From Phoronis australis (taxonomy: Eukaryota; Phoronida; Phoronidae): a DNA stretch of 64,000 nucleotides. How positions within the stretch are numbered: the stretch's first letter is position 1; each line of letters starts with the position of its first letter. The notes beneath the pieces were generated by a model that was not told the origin of the DNA, searched no databases, and saw only the letters and a program-made list of their open reading frames with translations. Made by a program: the position numbers and the translations under genes. The stretch covers positions 82,119-146,118 of the forward strand of contig NMRA01000540.1 of assembly GCA_002633005.1 (NCBI GenBank), in the 5' to 3' direction. Of the stretch, positions 50,701-58,085 are shown piece by piece.

Positions 50701-53700
50701 AAGGGGATGTTTACACTATGAACGGCTTGAACACAATAGTCCAGTTGACACTGCCACCTCAAATAAAAAATTTGGTTGTAAGCAAATCTCTCCAACATTG
50801 GCCTACTCACAGCTCACTGCATTCAATCATAAAGACAGAGGTTCTATAACGAACATCATTGAGACCTGGCTAAGGTGCAAATAGGTGTTATAACACCCCT
50901 GAGGGTGAGCCTAGACAACAATCTGTGAGCTGAGAGCTCATCCCCAAGTGCAAGCTCAACGAGGGTAACCTGCACATAGCCAGCAAAATGCTCACTGACC
51001 AATTAATCAATAACATTCTTAGCAAGCTGCATAAACGTAGTACGCATGATACAAAAAAGCCAGCGATAGAGAATTTGCTGTTAGGTGATGCAATAAGTAA
51101 TTTCCATTGGCTGCCTAAGCTTATATGCTAAGCATATGGCTCACCTCGCCCCCACGCTGGGAGGATTTACAAACTATAGGTAAAAAAAGCCGCGAAGTGA
51201 GACAACCGCTTCACTGCTGAACGAGATGAGTGTTCATTTTGTCACAGATGTGACCTATGAGCTGAGCAACTTTTCATTCGTGGCAAGCAACTTTTAGTCT
51301 GTGCTCATACTTGGAAAATATTGAGATAAGAAAGTGAAGTGTTATGCATCATCAATGTTAAGAGTGAACTGGACATATTGTGGAACTAAATATCTGAGAG
51401 GAGTACGAGCATATTACTTGCAAGACAGTGTAGACCAAAATAAACGCAGATCCGCATTATTAGCCTAATTTCAATGGATTTTTTTATTTTAGATGTATTG
51501 GGTTCACCAGTTAGTCCTAGCAAAGCCTTAGTGCAATAAGAAAACGCAAGTTCAATCACGCAAACATAAGCCCGTCAAATGATAAGTGAAGCTGCTTCTT
51601 TGTGCCATGTTGCATCACAGCGAGATCCCAGCACAACCAACAAAAGGTTGTACTGAAGAAGGGTATGAATAAAACACCAGTGCGTGAGGGCATTATTACC
51701 AGCCGTAAGAATTAAAAGGTGATTCCTACAGTGATGTAGACAAAAGCAAGCCAATATGCCCAACAGTTCATTACATTTGGCAATTTATGGCACTGTAGGC
51801 TCCGAGCGGTGTTCTTAACTGGACATACTGTAGGCACCAATATTGTTCAAGATAGGCTTTACGGATTCCAGGGGCCCCAAGCTATTTGAAGTGTATGGTC
51901 CTAGTCATTACATTTCCCACAATTTTTGAACTGCAAACAGTTGCAAAAGCTTAAGGGAACTTGTGGTGACAACACAGGGAAACTTTTTAGCTTAATGGAC
52001 TGCCCCACTTCCTAGTTGATACATTTTTAATACCCCATGAGAACAGGGGTCCCTATTTTGCACAGGCACAAAGCTATAGCATAGATTGGCCTGCACTGAA
52101 CAAATGAGCTTTGACTATGACCATTCATATTATTATCTATTCAGCCTTGAACAGGGGACATAAATCTTTTATCATTTACTGTTTCAGTTCAGCCTCGGAC
52201 AGGGGACATAAACCCTCCATCGTTACCTGTTTCAGTTCATCCTCATCCAAGTCCAATTTTGCGTTGTTTTTTAGTTTCACCAGAACCTTGTGCGTTATAA
52301 CTGGGAACGTGTTCTTGTGTTTAGCCATGTTGGAAATACAGTCTTCTAATTTCTGAAAATAAATGAAGTTTGGCAGAAATCGCAAGAACAATGTGTAATC
52401 CTACATTAATGTGAATTAACTACGCATTAATTACGTACATAAATGTTTGTGTGTATAACCTTATTGGCAAGTTTGTGCATTTCATCAAATATCTCAAGAA
52501 ACTAAGCCATCAGTTTATACTATTAAATTTACTGAAAGTAGAAAACCTTGTGGAGAATTTCATAGAACTTAAAGTTTTACCAATCTGTTGTTAAAGGAGA
52601 ATGCCACCCGATTTAATTAGTCTTTTTTGCCGTCTTAATCGGTCTATATCCACATCGCCTCGCATACGGTCGACCTTACCTTGCCAAGAGGTGTCGCGTT
52701 AACCTGTGAGGAAAGTTAGAAACGACGCTAGCGACGTCAGTGGTTCATATGCAGAGTGAATGCCGCTATGTTGCGGTGCATCGTTCCCGCTTGTCCGAAC
52801 TAAGCAGCTGCGAGAAAAGCGGGTATATCGTTTTTTTTTACTTCCTCGAGAGTCTGAAATGCTTAGGAAGTGGCTCATGGTAGTGAAGAATGAAATGTAC
52901 GCTGTAAATAGCAAGTATTAGGACGTGAAACATATCCATGTCTGTGGCCTGCAGACGTCGACAGTGCCTGACAAATGCCGGCTTACCAAATAACTCCATA
53001 CGTTCCGTTGTCTGAGCTTGTTCACGGTGCCTCTCTAGTATTTCCTCATCACTGTATTCCTGTTCGAATTGATAGCCTGTAAAACTTAACAATCCACCTG
53101 CGATGTCGGGACTGATGAACTCTAGCTCGTCCTAAGTTGGGATTGCGAGTTGCCATGTTGGCGTTAATTACTGAGCGTTCTGTTTCAAAATGAATTATTC
53201 TCACCCTAACCAATACTTAATATATAAAACTGAAACAAAGTCTATCTCATTAGATGCAATTTTAATGCCTTTGGAGTGTTCGTGAGTGCAAATGATTTGA
53301 GAAGCCAGCAATGAATAAATCACTGCGTTACCGATTTTTGAAGTGCAATAAAACTAATTGACGGGTAGGCCATGTGAGCTCATGCTAATTTAGTGTTTGC
53401 TGGCACAAACTATTGTGAAACAACTCGATTTCCATCCCACGGCCAGGTGTTAGGGGAATCTTTATTTACATTAATTACTCAAATAATGATTGTCAATGTA
53501 CGACTTCTGCCCTGACGGTGCTGTGGCCAAGGTGGAACCTGAATTCGCGGCCCCCGACGAGTACATACATTTGTAGTTTCGTGGCTAATTCACCAACATA
53601 CTCACGTGCACATTACTTCGGCTCACTAGTATAGTATTTTCCTGACTGGAAGTTTAGTTACCACTGAATCTTGGCTAGTTTATGTTCGTGATGTCTGATC

Positions 53701-56700
53701 GGTTTCCAAGCCACTGGCCGGGATAACGAGTCAATACGGCCGGCCGCGACAGGCCTGATTGGGCTCCGAGCCACTGGCCAGGATAACAAGCGTTTTGTGT
53801 TTAGAACTCAAAAAATCACAAGTCTAAACAACACAGATCTAGGTTCTCCTGTCTGTATCTCACGGAAAATACTTCGAAATTATCTCCGAACAGACCCCAA
53901 ACTCCTGCTACTGACCTTATTGGCCTGCCGAACTTTGTAGGCTACGGTGTATCCAAATACAAATAAATCCGTTAGAGCGAAATAAAACATCACGTTTTTA
54001 TAAGAACTCGGTATATTTTTAAGGGTTTTGCATTGAAGTTTGATGATTTATTGGTGATAAACAATGACTTCAAGCGATAAGCTGACACCAGTAACCCATG
54101 TTGTGAACTGCTGAACAGACTGCGTGTGAAACCGATGACATCATTGGATAATTTCAACACCTCCGTCTGCCGTCACGTGTCAGGTAACGCAACCGTACGT
54201 GTCGTTATGGAGTAGTACTACTCGATCTAAATTGATACAAATTAGGTTGTTTTTTGGGTGGCATGCTCCTTTAATTGGGTTAGACGACCAGGTCATTCAA
54301 ATCAAATTTCTTAAATATCATGCAAAAAGAATATTTCAATTTAAAATTTGTATGTACAGCAATTCTTTTGATATTAAACTTCAAGACGGAATCTGAAAAA
54401 CACTGTTAACAGTTATGCTTTTTCTAAGTCCATAACCTTGTTTTTGCAATTCTATGAAAATTCCAAACCTATTTCTGAAAGCACCTCATCAAAAAGCTTA
54501 ACATCTTGAAACTTATATTTAATCAACCATTTCTGGGAAGTCGGCATTTTTAGGGTCACACATTGTTTTAACCTGAGCTTTTAATTACTCTAATTACCCC
54601 CTCCCATTTTGGTTGATATAAATCAGTGACTTTCGTAGAAAACCTTTTGATCGTTTATCATGGCTCAATGACAGTAAATCATCGTAAATGATCACTATTG
54701 ATGTTAAACTTTGTACTGAAAATTAAATCGTGGTACTAGCTCTCATAACATTTCTTACCATGATTTACGTAACTCAATTCTTCAACTTGCAATTTAAGGC
54801 TTGGCCAACAACAATAAACTCTGCACTCTTTTACCGAGCCATTGACAAGACAGTGATAGAAATAAAATCCTATTAAGACCACACTTATGAAAGTAAAATG
54901 TCTAATTTAATTTTTATTTCAAGTCAGCTGACCATGGCTAACTGCAGCTTTAACCGTGCACATCACGCCAATTATCTAATGTCAAGAAATGTTTGATATA
55001 ATATTTAGCAACATGAATTTATATTATCAATTTATTAAAAGACTTCTATGATCAACTGTGATCAGTCAAAATTGCCTGCTCTTGGGGACTTTTAGAAAGT
55101 CCATTGAACAATACTATGAAAAGTATAATTAGTGCTCACAAAAATCTGTTAGAAAAGAGACGGTGTAACATTTGAAACTATTTTTCTAAGAAATCAGAAG
55201 GACCAGGTTTGAGGGTCCTTTTGCAAAGGTTGCTTTTATTTCTTCAATAAATCTATAAACAAGAGCAACGCAAAGCATTGAAATGCGCCCACGAATGCAC
55301 CACAAACAGTGTGCTTCTAGGGTTATTTGTTTCATAAAGATAACCACTAGATGGCGCAAAAACATCCAATCCATCTGAAAACATGTACATGCCATCACTT
55401 CTTTCATAAAAAGCTGTTTCCCAAATTTCATAAAAGTCTGTCATGGAACTTCAGAGAAAGAAGGAAAACAGAAAAAATTAAATTGCCACTAGGGGGCACA
55501 GTGTTCATTGGATATGCCTGAATGACTTTGTCGTCTGTTGTTAGCTTCATAAAAATACGGTTACTAAATTTAATTAAAGATCCTGCAGTGTGTTAAGGTG
55601 ATGCAGCTATGGGCGCAAAACAAAGCAAAACTACCACTAGGAGGCGCCACAGTAGTCGAATTTGTCATTGTCAACCGTTCTGTTCAAACTGAGAACATAT
55701 ACGACAAATTTTCAAACTTATCCTTAGAAGGGTTTGGTTGATTGAGGGGTGGACGTCAACAAACAGACTTGAAAACAGGAAAAATGGTCACTAAGTGGCG
55801 CAAAGTACCTCGATTCCATTTGAAAATGGCAGGATAGCATCATCTCACCAATAGATAGCTATGTTACAAATTTTCTGAAAAATGTGTTGAGGACCTTTGA
55901 AGATACAGAATGTAAACCTAGAAAACAAAAAGTGCCACTAGAGGGCACACTGGTAGTCAGATCTGTCTGAAAGTTATTGTCATCCGTTGTCACATACTTT
56001 CTAAATTGAGCAACGGTTTAGGAGATACAGGCATGGGTGCAAAAAAAACAAAACTACTATAAGGACGCGCCACAATAGTTGAAATCATCGGAAAATCATC
56101 GTCAGCTGTCCTCTTCATAGTAAGAACATACACACCAATTTTCACAATCATAAATGGAGCAGTTTGGTTGATAGAGTGGTGGACACCAAAAAACAGACTC
56201 AAAAACAGCAAAAACGACCACTAGGTGGCACAAACTATGTCAAATCCATCCGAAAACATTACGATAGCATCATCTCAAAAATAAATGCCTATATGAAAAA
56301 TTTTATGAAAATGCTTTTAGGACCTGTGAAGATCTGAGGTAAGCGTAAAAAAATAAAATTGCCACTAGAGGGCACAACCTTAGTCGGATCACTCCGCAAG
56401 TTCACTTGTCGTATGCCATCCCACATATGTGCACAATTTCATGAACGTACGTCAAAGGGTTTTGGAGATAGAGAAGCAGACTTCGGATGCCGCACGGAGA
56501 TGACGGCATAATGCGTCTACATTAGACCTTCTACAGCTACCTTTATTAGACTAAACAACAACAAAACTGATTATTACCTTGTAACTAGCTGGCACTTTTT
56601 GGCCCATAACAAACTGACCCCGACACTGGAACCTGTAGGGGAGATAAAAACAAATACATTGCTCCTGACAGAAACAGAACATTTCCGTACTCATTGAAGC

Positions 56701-57861
56701 TAACACGAATGCAGGGTTGATGGACTTCTTGGAGTGATTAGCTTTGACCAGAGCTACAAAATAACACAATCTGCTGTTTTTGTTACAAATCGCTAATAAT
56801 CACCGTTGTCTGCAAAAAGTTTGCTAAAATCAAAACTGCCTGGTAACTTTACTAGTTGAAGACGCCTAAAATATGTCTGCCAAAGGTTTAAGGGGCACTT
56901 GATTCAGTGGTTTGCGGGACTGCTTTCAGAATTCATGTTCATGCAGATTTTTAAACTTAGAAATTGGATTCAACAATTCAGAGAAGTTTTACCGCATTAC
57001 TTTGGACCCCTTCTTGTTAATGGAAAATTGAGAATCAAAATAAACTATGGCTTGTCCAATATGTTGTGCCCAAAATAAGCAGGTATATCGTACTTACCCA
57101 TTTATGGTGGAATGGATTAGATTACGAAGTTTTTCGATATCGGAGTTGTCCCGGGCAGAACAGACTTCCAGAATCCCACAGATGCTTACGTTGTGACCTG
57201 AATTATAAATACAATTTAAACCATGACTGAACAAAAGCACCACGAGCACACTGCAGCCATACAATAGATGTAGGGAGACAGGGTAAAGCAACATGAGCAC
57301 ACTGCAGCCATACAGTAGATGTAGGGAGACAGGGTTTCCAACATAAATGCCATTATGATAGAAGCACCAGGCTTACATGGTGCCATATTGTCGTGTGGAA
57401 ACAAACCAGTGTGGCTGTAGGCAGATAGGGGACCTTGGTATATTAAACGCAAAATACTGACAAATAGGAACAAATAGAACAAAAGTATGCTAAGCACAAT
57501 TAGAGGGATAATTAAACTAGAAAGGATTTTTATTTTAATTTCAAAATATCCCAAAAAGACGTCACTGTAAAAAGTGTGAAAATATGAGCATGTTGGCACC
57601 TCTTTCACCAAAATCAACCCAACAGTTTCAAAGTTAGATCCTTTTAGAACATTTGCTTACACGGTCCATAACACTCAATTCCACACAACAAAACGACCGC
57701 CTTGCTACAAAATACAAAGTCACTTGATAGCCAATCTCTGTCTCTGAGAGCACATTTAGGAACAAAGGAGACATCAGCACAATACAGCAAGATCATTTGA
57801 TACAACAATTTGTAACTTTTCGCATAAAAATTACCAGGGTATCGTTTGTCAGCTCGCAATT
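26678..57861 (-). CDS. LRRK2: Leucine-rich repeat kinase 2 (LRRK2), ROC end to C-terminus, 27 exons
   Basis: Large ROCO-family protein kinase acting on membranes, where in vertebrates it phosphorylates Rab GTPases. The 27 exons join in frame into 1149 codons plus stop, equivalent to roughly the last 1070 residues of the 2527-residue human protein. Exons 1-3: end of the ROC GTPase domain. Exons 4-11: COR. Exons 12-17: kinase, with P-loop GEGGYG, VAVK lysine, YRDMKPDN catalytic loop, DYGIS instead of DFG, and APE. Exons 18-27: WD40 domain and C-terminal helix. DYGI is shared by all LRRKs; LWVGTGGGHIVLID and the C-terminal WD40 make it LRRK2-type, not LRRK1-type. P-loop, LRR, ankyrin and armadillo exons are not in the window, and a lectin gene on the other strand lies upstream. 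Introns hold two Kolobok-like copies, a TTAA element and several junction-spanning minisatellites. Confidence 0.93.
26800..26864 (-). other. LRRK2: 65-bp LRRK2 last intron formed by tandem duplication
   Basis: The two splice borders carry the same 30-bp sequence: TTGTTTCAG|GTGTGCTCTATG and TTGTTACAG|GTGTGCCCTATG, each followed by GCTATGTTC (28 of 30 identical). The spacing between copies is 65 bp, equal to the intron length. Unspliced, 65 bp would shift the frame. Confidence 0.85.
26865..26960 (-). CDS. LRRK2: LRRK2 exon 26 (WD40, last blade)
   Basis: 96 bp, acceptor GATGCTTAG, donor GTGTGC. It encodes ERQVAFGDLTEIPECQMKF, then KTEKSQIVS. The acceptor is chosen by phase; TTTTGCGCAG at 26975 is a stronger-looking site but would break the frame if exon 25 ends in phase 1. 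Confidence 0.65.
28113..28382 (-). CDS. LRRK2: LRRK2 exon 25 (WD40 insert, end uncertain)
   Basis: 270 bp, acceptor GATTCCAG, donor GTAACG, 89 codons open in the required frame. Low conservation with human (TSIKGAGVSDILTGG at the start, SYKTSSPLG at the end). A second donor with the same local sequence (GCCGTTAG|GTTTTA) at 28269 is also in frame and would give a 114-bp exon, so alternative lengths are possible. Confidence 0.6.
28651..28856 (-). CDS. LRRK2: LRRK2 exon 24 (WD40, diagnostic blade)
   Basis: 206 bp, acceptor AATTTCAG, donor GTATAA. It encodes SARVTSMFLQKTRH, then ALWVGTGGGHIVLIDT and HTEAVRTI. Matches human LCLQKNTALWIGTGGGHILLLD nearly residue for residue, the strongest evidence for LRRK2 over LRRK1. 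Confidence 0.97.
29220..29351 (-). CDS. LRRK2: LRRK2 exon 23 (WD40)
   Basis: 132 bp, acceptor GTTCTTCAG, donor GTGAGT. It encodes HCVISQFVLSKTIYISVHDT, then GVIDMAQTLR, equivalent to IITVVVDTALYIAKQ and LIDCVHFLR. Confidence 0.9.
30194..30354 (-). CDS. LRRK2: LRRK2 exon 22 (WD40)
   Basis: 161 bp, acceptor TTGTGTAG, donor GTAGAG. It encodes YFELGLDCPIKCIQWHQD, then KIYVSCGSDIYRLSA, matching ILNIGNVSTPLMCL and VMWGGCGTKIFSFS. Confidence 0.92.
30530..30720. repeat. Degenerate tandem repeat in a LRRK2 intron
   Basis: Three or four loose units built on CTTTGATRACATGGAAAA and an ACACAGC motif, spaced about 50-60 bp. It lies in the intron between exons 21 and 22. Confidence 0.6.
30893..30971 (-). 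CDS. LRRK2: LRRK2 exon 21 (WD40)
   Basis: 79 bp, acceptor TTCTTTAG, donor GTAAGT. It encodes MDAVIIGLANGSLVKFET, matching FLLVGTADGKLAIFED. Confidence 0.9.
31188..31233. repeat. 20-bp direct duplication
   Basis: GATGACGCAGTCATCTGGTA occurs twice in a row; each unit also contains the near-palindrome GATGACGCAGTCATC. Intron between LRRK2 exons 20 and 21. Confidence 0.9.
31893..32068 (-). CDS. LRRK2: LRRK2 exon 20 (WD40)
   Basis: 176 bp, acceptor CATGCAG, donor GTATGG. It encodes NDCRILCMEAI, then MLIGTQSGNLWVYDA and LSDSVLCICHV, matching DSRILCLALV, VSGTQSGTLLVIN and MTDSVTCLY. Confidence 0.94.
32344..32445 (-). CDS. LRRK2: LRRK2 exon 19 (WD40)
   Basis: 102 bp, acceptor AATTTCAG, donor GTAAAT. 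It encodes GGVEVWLGSGERDSVQLSWL, matching ASIWLGCGHTDRGQLSFL, the first WD40 blade. Confidence 0.92.
32954..33055 (-). CDS. LRRK2: LRRK2 exon 18 (kinase-WD40 link)
   Basis: 102 bp, acceptor CTTTCAG, donor GTAGGC. It encodes SSDIVHCLQSSEVTCLKG, then AMTVECMCVR, matching SAQVFDILNSAELVCLTR and VIVECMVA. Confidence 0.9.
33939..34046 (-). CDS. LRRK2: LRRK2 exon 17 (kinase C-lobe end)
   Basis: 108 bp, acceptor CATTACAG, donor GTAAGG. It encodes GRPFDKITSVSGVDPWPDIQ, then DLIDCCLQMVPEHRPS; the closing xxRPS/T is the usual kinase-domain end. Confidence 0.93.
34264..35415. mobile_element. TTAA-flanked transposon, family C (piggyBac-like)
   Basis: Flanked by TTAA at 34260-34263 and 35416-35419. Termini CTCATTCCTCCCTGATC and, inverted, CTCATTCGACCCTGAGC. 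About 1.15 kb. Around 34926-35080 broken plus-strand frames are acidic (MEDSVDTEDTG, then DYGYDSVDND, DLDTDFS), resembling the acidic N-terminus of piggyBac transposases. No catalytic core seen. It lies in the LRRK2 intron between exons 16 and 17. Confidence 0.75.
35970..36203 (-). CDS. LRRK2: LRRK2 exon 16 (DYG motif and activation segment)
   Basis: 234 bp, acceptor GACATAG, donor GTAAGT. It encodes VIAKLSDYGISQ, then EGTIGYRAPEVARGE and ADVYSYGITVFEIVTGG. DYGI holds the positions of human G2019 and I2020, and both residues are the human wild-type ones. Confidence 0.97.
36634..36732 (-). CDS. LRRK2: LRRK2 exon 15 (kinase catalytic loop)
   Basis: 99 bp, acceptor GTCTAG, donor GTATGT. It encodes VAEGLEYLHSQGIIYRDMKP then DNVLMF. 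The catalytic Asp is in YRD, as in human LRRK2, instead of the usual HRD. Confidence 0.96.
37143..37600. repeat. Dispersed repeat, copy 1
   Basis: About 450 bp sharing many blocks, in the same order, with 50060-50510: AATGTGACAATTTG, GAACATTTAC, ATTGTTGACRATARCAGTG, then GTTAACT near the end. Probably an old DNA transposon. It contains CAGTAGATGGCGCTGT, a CTCF-like core. In the LRRK2 intron between exons 14 and 15. Confidence 0.65.
38014..38181 (-). CDS. LRRK2: LRRK2 exon 14 (kinase)
   Basis: 168 bp, acceptor CCTCTAG, donor GTAAAA. It encodes IQHASLVNMLSVSV, then LIVMELAPHGSL (hinge: MELA) and LQHRIALQ. Very close to human LVMELASKGSL and LQHRIALH. Confidence 0.96.
38656..38745. repeat. Degenerate CATGACC-rich repeat
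   Basis: Loose units of about 20 bp (CATGACCCCTCATGACAAGT and variants) in the LRRK2 intron between exons 13 and 14. Confidence 0.7.
38874..39003 (-). CDS. LRRK2: LRRK2 exon 13 (kinase P-loop and lysine)
   Basis: 130 bp, acceptor CCGTCTAG, donor GTACTA. It encodes LLGEGGYGAVYKAEY with the glycine loop GEGGYG, then SVAVKVFSAK with the ATP-anchoring lysine, and KLLRQE with the likely C-helix glutamate. Confidence 0.95.
40126..40199 (-). CDS. LRRK2: LRRK2 exon 12 (before the kinase)
   Basis: 74 bp, acceptor TTGTTCAG, donor GTATGT. It encodes APDLSLADLEPQFQLNADDL, matching APDLILADLPRNIMLNNDEL. A Kolobok-like element begins only 51 bp upstream of its acceptor. Confidence 0.92.
40251..41942. mobile_element. 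Kolobok-like TTAA transposon copy 2
   Basis: Perfect TTAA flanks (40247-40250, 41943-41946), termini AGGCGAATGCCAACC and GGGTAGCATGCTCCT. The THAP part on the plus strand (about 40410-40620) has lost its second Cys and gained stops; the minus-strand FEQEY and EEILERRRE segment follows. It lies 51 bp from the LRRK2 exon 12 acceptor. Confidence 0.9.
42208..42314 (-). CDS. LRRK2: LRRK2 exon 11 (COR-kinase linker)
   Basis: 107 bp, acceptor CTGTCTAG, donor GTAAGT. It encodes DPPHMFTFEELLCESES, then NHQEPVTLRHI. Conservation is lower than in its neighbours, as in the human linker. The call rests on phase and position. Confidence 0.82.
43056..43180 (-). CDS. LRRK2: LRRK2 exon 10 (COR)
   Basis: 125 bp, acceptor CTTTTAG, donor GTACCG. 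It encodes IFGNLIDLVDNLIDEWYPGL, then a Cys-bearing tail (RLVPCVKCQ). Matches VVDHIDSLMEEWFPGL. Confidence 0.92.
43417..43574 (-). CDS. LRRK2: LRRK2 exon 9 (COR)
   Basis: 158 bp, acceptor TGCACAG, donor GTGGGT. It encodes TLQYWKEGIFAMWS, then GVIVLKVPATCQGIR, matching MYWRQGIYLNWS and FLKITVPSCRKG of the human protein. Confidence 0.92.
43850..43990. repeat. 47-bp tandem repeat ending at the LRRK2 exon 8 donor
   Basis: Three 47-bp units TCTACAGCCATACACTGTCA, then CRTATGTMTGTGATCRTTGT and TCATATG. The next unit start is the real donor region (ACTGTAGCCTTACC, 43991-44004). On the minus strand each unit has GTATGGCTGTAGACATATGA where the exon 8 donor reads GTAAGGCTACAGTAATATGA. Confidence 0.9.
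44004..44125 (-). CDS. LRRK2: LRRK2 exon 8 (COR)
   Basis: 122 bp, acceptor ATTGCAG, donor GTAAGG. It encodes YVERHYVLSYTPLGFWSRLL, then TRLLVYCQETK, matching IRLYEMPYFPMGFWSRLINR. Its donor lies at the edge of a 47-bp minisatellite made of donor-like units. Confidence 0.94.
44791..44891 (-). CDS. LRRK2: LRRK2 exon 7 (COR)
   Basis: 101 bp, acceptor CTTGTCAG, donor GTTAGT. It encodes FEIALPKNEEELLITSRL, matching FQIALPIGEEYLLVPSSL. A 37-bp tandem copy of its acceptor region lies just upstream (44917-44953). Confidence 0.93.
44880..44953. repeat. 37-bp duplication spanning the LRRK2 exon 7 acceptor
   Basis: Units 44880-44916 and 44917-44953 differ at 3 of 37 positions. The first holds the 5' end of exon 7 with its CAG acceptor. 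The second, upstream in the transcript, has CGG in place of CAG, so the duplicate acceptor is disabled. Confidence 0.9.
45426..45538 (-). CDS. LRRK2: LRRK2 exon 6 (COR)
   Basis: 113 bp, acceptor ATTCGTAG, donor GTAAGT. It encodes VLKRSDVHLLFRGG, then YTFPVSLIPQYLRLLEK, matching ISRRDVEKFL and YMSQYFKLLEK of the human protein. Confidence 0.9.
46267..46425 (-). CDS. LRRK2: LRRK2 exon 5 (COR)
   Basis: 159 bp, acceptor CCTGGCAG, donor GTAGGT. It encodes AVRFLHEAGVLLHYED, then LQLNDLYFIDPGWLCRMM and AQVITV. Very close to human LRRK2 (FLNESGVLLHFQD, LSDLYFVEPKWLCKIMAQILTV). An earlier GT inside (ITV|REI) would shorten it but loses conserved residues. Confidence 0.95.
47395..48420. repeat. Complex dispersed repeat, block 1
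   Basis: Diverged units built on phrases such as GCGCCCACGAATGCA, CACTAGATGGCGCAAAA, CATAAAAATCTG and CCAAATTTTATGAAAATCC, recurring every 130-250 bp. Homologous to 55255-56530 and 59455-61280. No coding. In the LRRK2 intron between exons 4 and 5. Confidence 0.7.
50060..50510. repeat. Dispersed repeat, copy 2
   Basis: Second copy of the element at 37143-37600, same orientation, carrying several CGAAGTTAAC words, both direct and inverted. In the LRRK2 intron between exons 4 and 5. The rest of that intron (48.4-50 and 50.5-52.1 kb) shows nothing recognisable. Confidence 0.65.
52143..52238. repeat. 48-bp duplication spanning the LRRK2 exon 4 donor
   Basis: Two 48-bp units (52143-52190, 52191-52238) both end CTGTTTCAGTTC. 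The right unit holds the last 12 bases of exon 4 and the donor (GAACTGAAACAG|GTAACG on the minus strand). The left unit repeats GAACTGAAACAG followed by TAAATG, so it has a copy of the exon end but an altered donor. Confidence 0.88.
52227..52352 (-). CDS. LRRK2: LRRK2 exon 4 (COR)
   Basis: 126 bp, acceptor TATTTTCAG, donor GTAACG. It encodes KLEDCISNMAKHKNTFPVIT, then NNAKLDLDEDELKQ, matching LEKIIL, FPVIDRKRL and QLDENEL of human COR. Its last 12 bases and donor are tandemly duplicated downstream (52143-52238). Confidence 0.92.
52595..54270. mobile_element. Kolobok-like TTAA transposon copy 3
   Basis: Perfect TTAA flanks (52591-52594, 54271-54274), termini AGGAGAATGCCACCC and GGGTGGCATGCTCCT. 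Close to copy 2 in sequence, with a broken THAP frame and the minus-strand FTGYQFEQEYSDEEILER segment. In the LRRK2 intron between exons 3 and 4, 242 bp upstream of exon 4. Confidence 0.9.
55255..56530. repeat. Complex dispersed repeat, block 2 with CTCF-like cores
   Basis: Same family as block 1. Cores of the form CCACTAGNKGGCRC recur at about 55342, 55484, 55632, 55786, 55933, 56216 and 56360, spaced 140-290 bp. LRRK2 intron between exons 3 and 4. Confidence 0.75.
56578..56632 (-). CDS. LRRK2: LRRK2 exon 3 (ROC-COR junction)
   Basis: 55 bp, acceptor CCCTACAG, donor GTAATA. It encodes FQCRGQFVMGQKVPASYK, matching FKIRDQLVVGQLIPDCY of the human protein. Confidence 0.85.
57098..57197 (-). CDS. 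LRRK2: LRRK2 exon 2 (ROC)
   Basis: 100 bp, acceptor ATAATTCAG, donor GTAAGT. It encodes GHNVSICGILEVCSA, then SDIEKLRNLIHSTI, matching YHFVNATEESDALAKLRKTI of human ROC in pattern. Confidence 0.82.
57243..57335. repeat. Tandem duplication of about 51 bp
   Basis: GAGCACACTGCAGCCATACA, then RTAGATGTAGGGAGACAGGG, occurs twice 51-52 bp apart, in the intron just upstream of LRRK2 exon 2. It does not include the splice site. Confidence 0.88.
57835..57861 (-). CDS. LRRK2: LRRK2 exon 1 in window (27-nt microexon, ROC)
   Basis: Acceptor GTGTTTTTCAG, donor GTAATT. With one base from an unseen upstream exon it encodes (E/K)LRADKRYP, matching ELLNKRGFP of human ROC. Phase fits exon 2 exactly. Short, so less certain than the others. 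Confidence 0.65.
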
Positions 57862-57942
57862 CTGAAAAACACCTCGCACACATGTGACCAAAAATGCTGT
57901 TGGGGTGTTTTTGGGCAATTGCAACTCAGCTTGCAGAAGTCG

Positions 57943-58085
57943 TAATGTCCAAGCTATAATGCCCACCTTGTAATGCCCAAGCTGTAATGCCCAAGTTGTA
58001 ATGCCCACGTTGTAATGCCCAAGTTGTAATGCCCAAGTTGTAATGCCCAAGTTGTAATGCCCAAGTTGTATCGCCCAAGTTGCAC
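57943..58085. repeat. 14-bp tandem repeat
   Basis: About ten units of TAATGCCCAAGTTG with minor variants. It sits 80 bp upstream (in the transcript) of the LRRK2 microexon acceptor. Forty-two-base register gives a spurious open frame. Confidence 0.93.
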
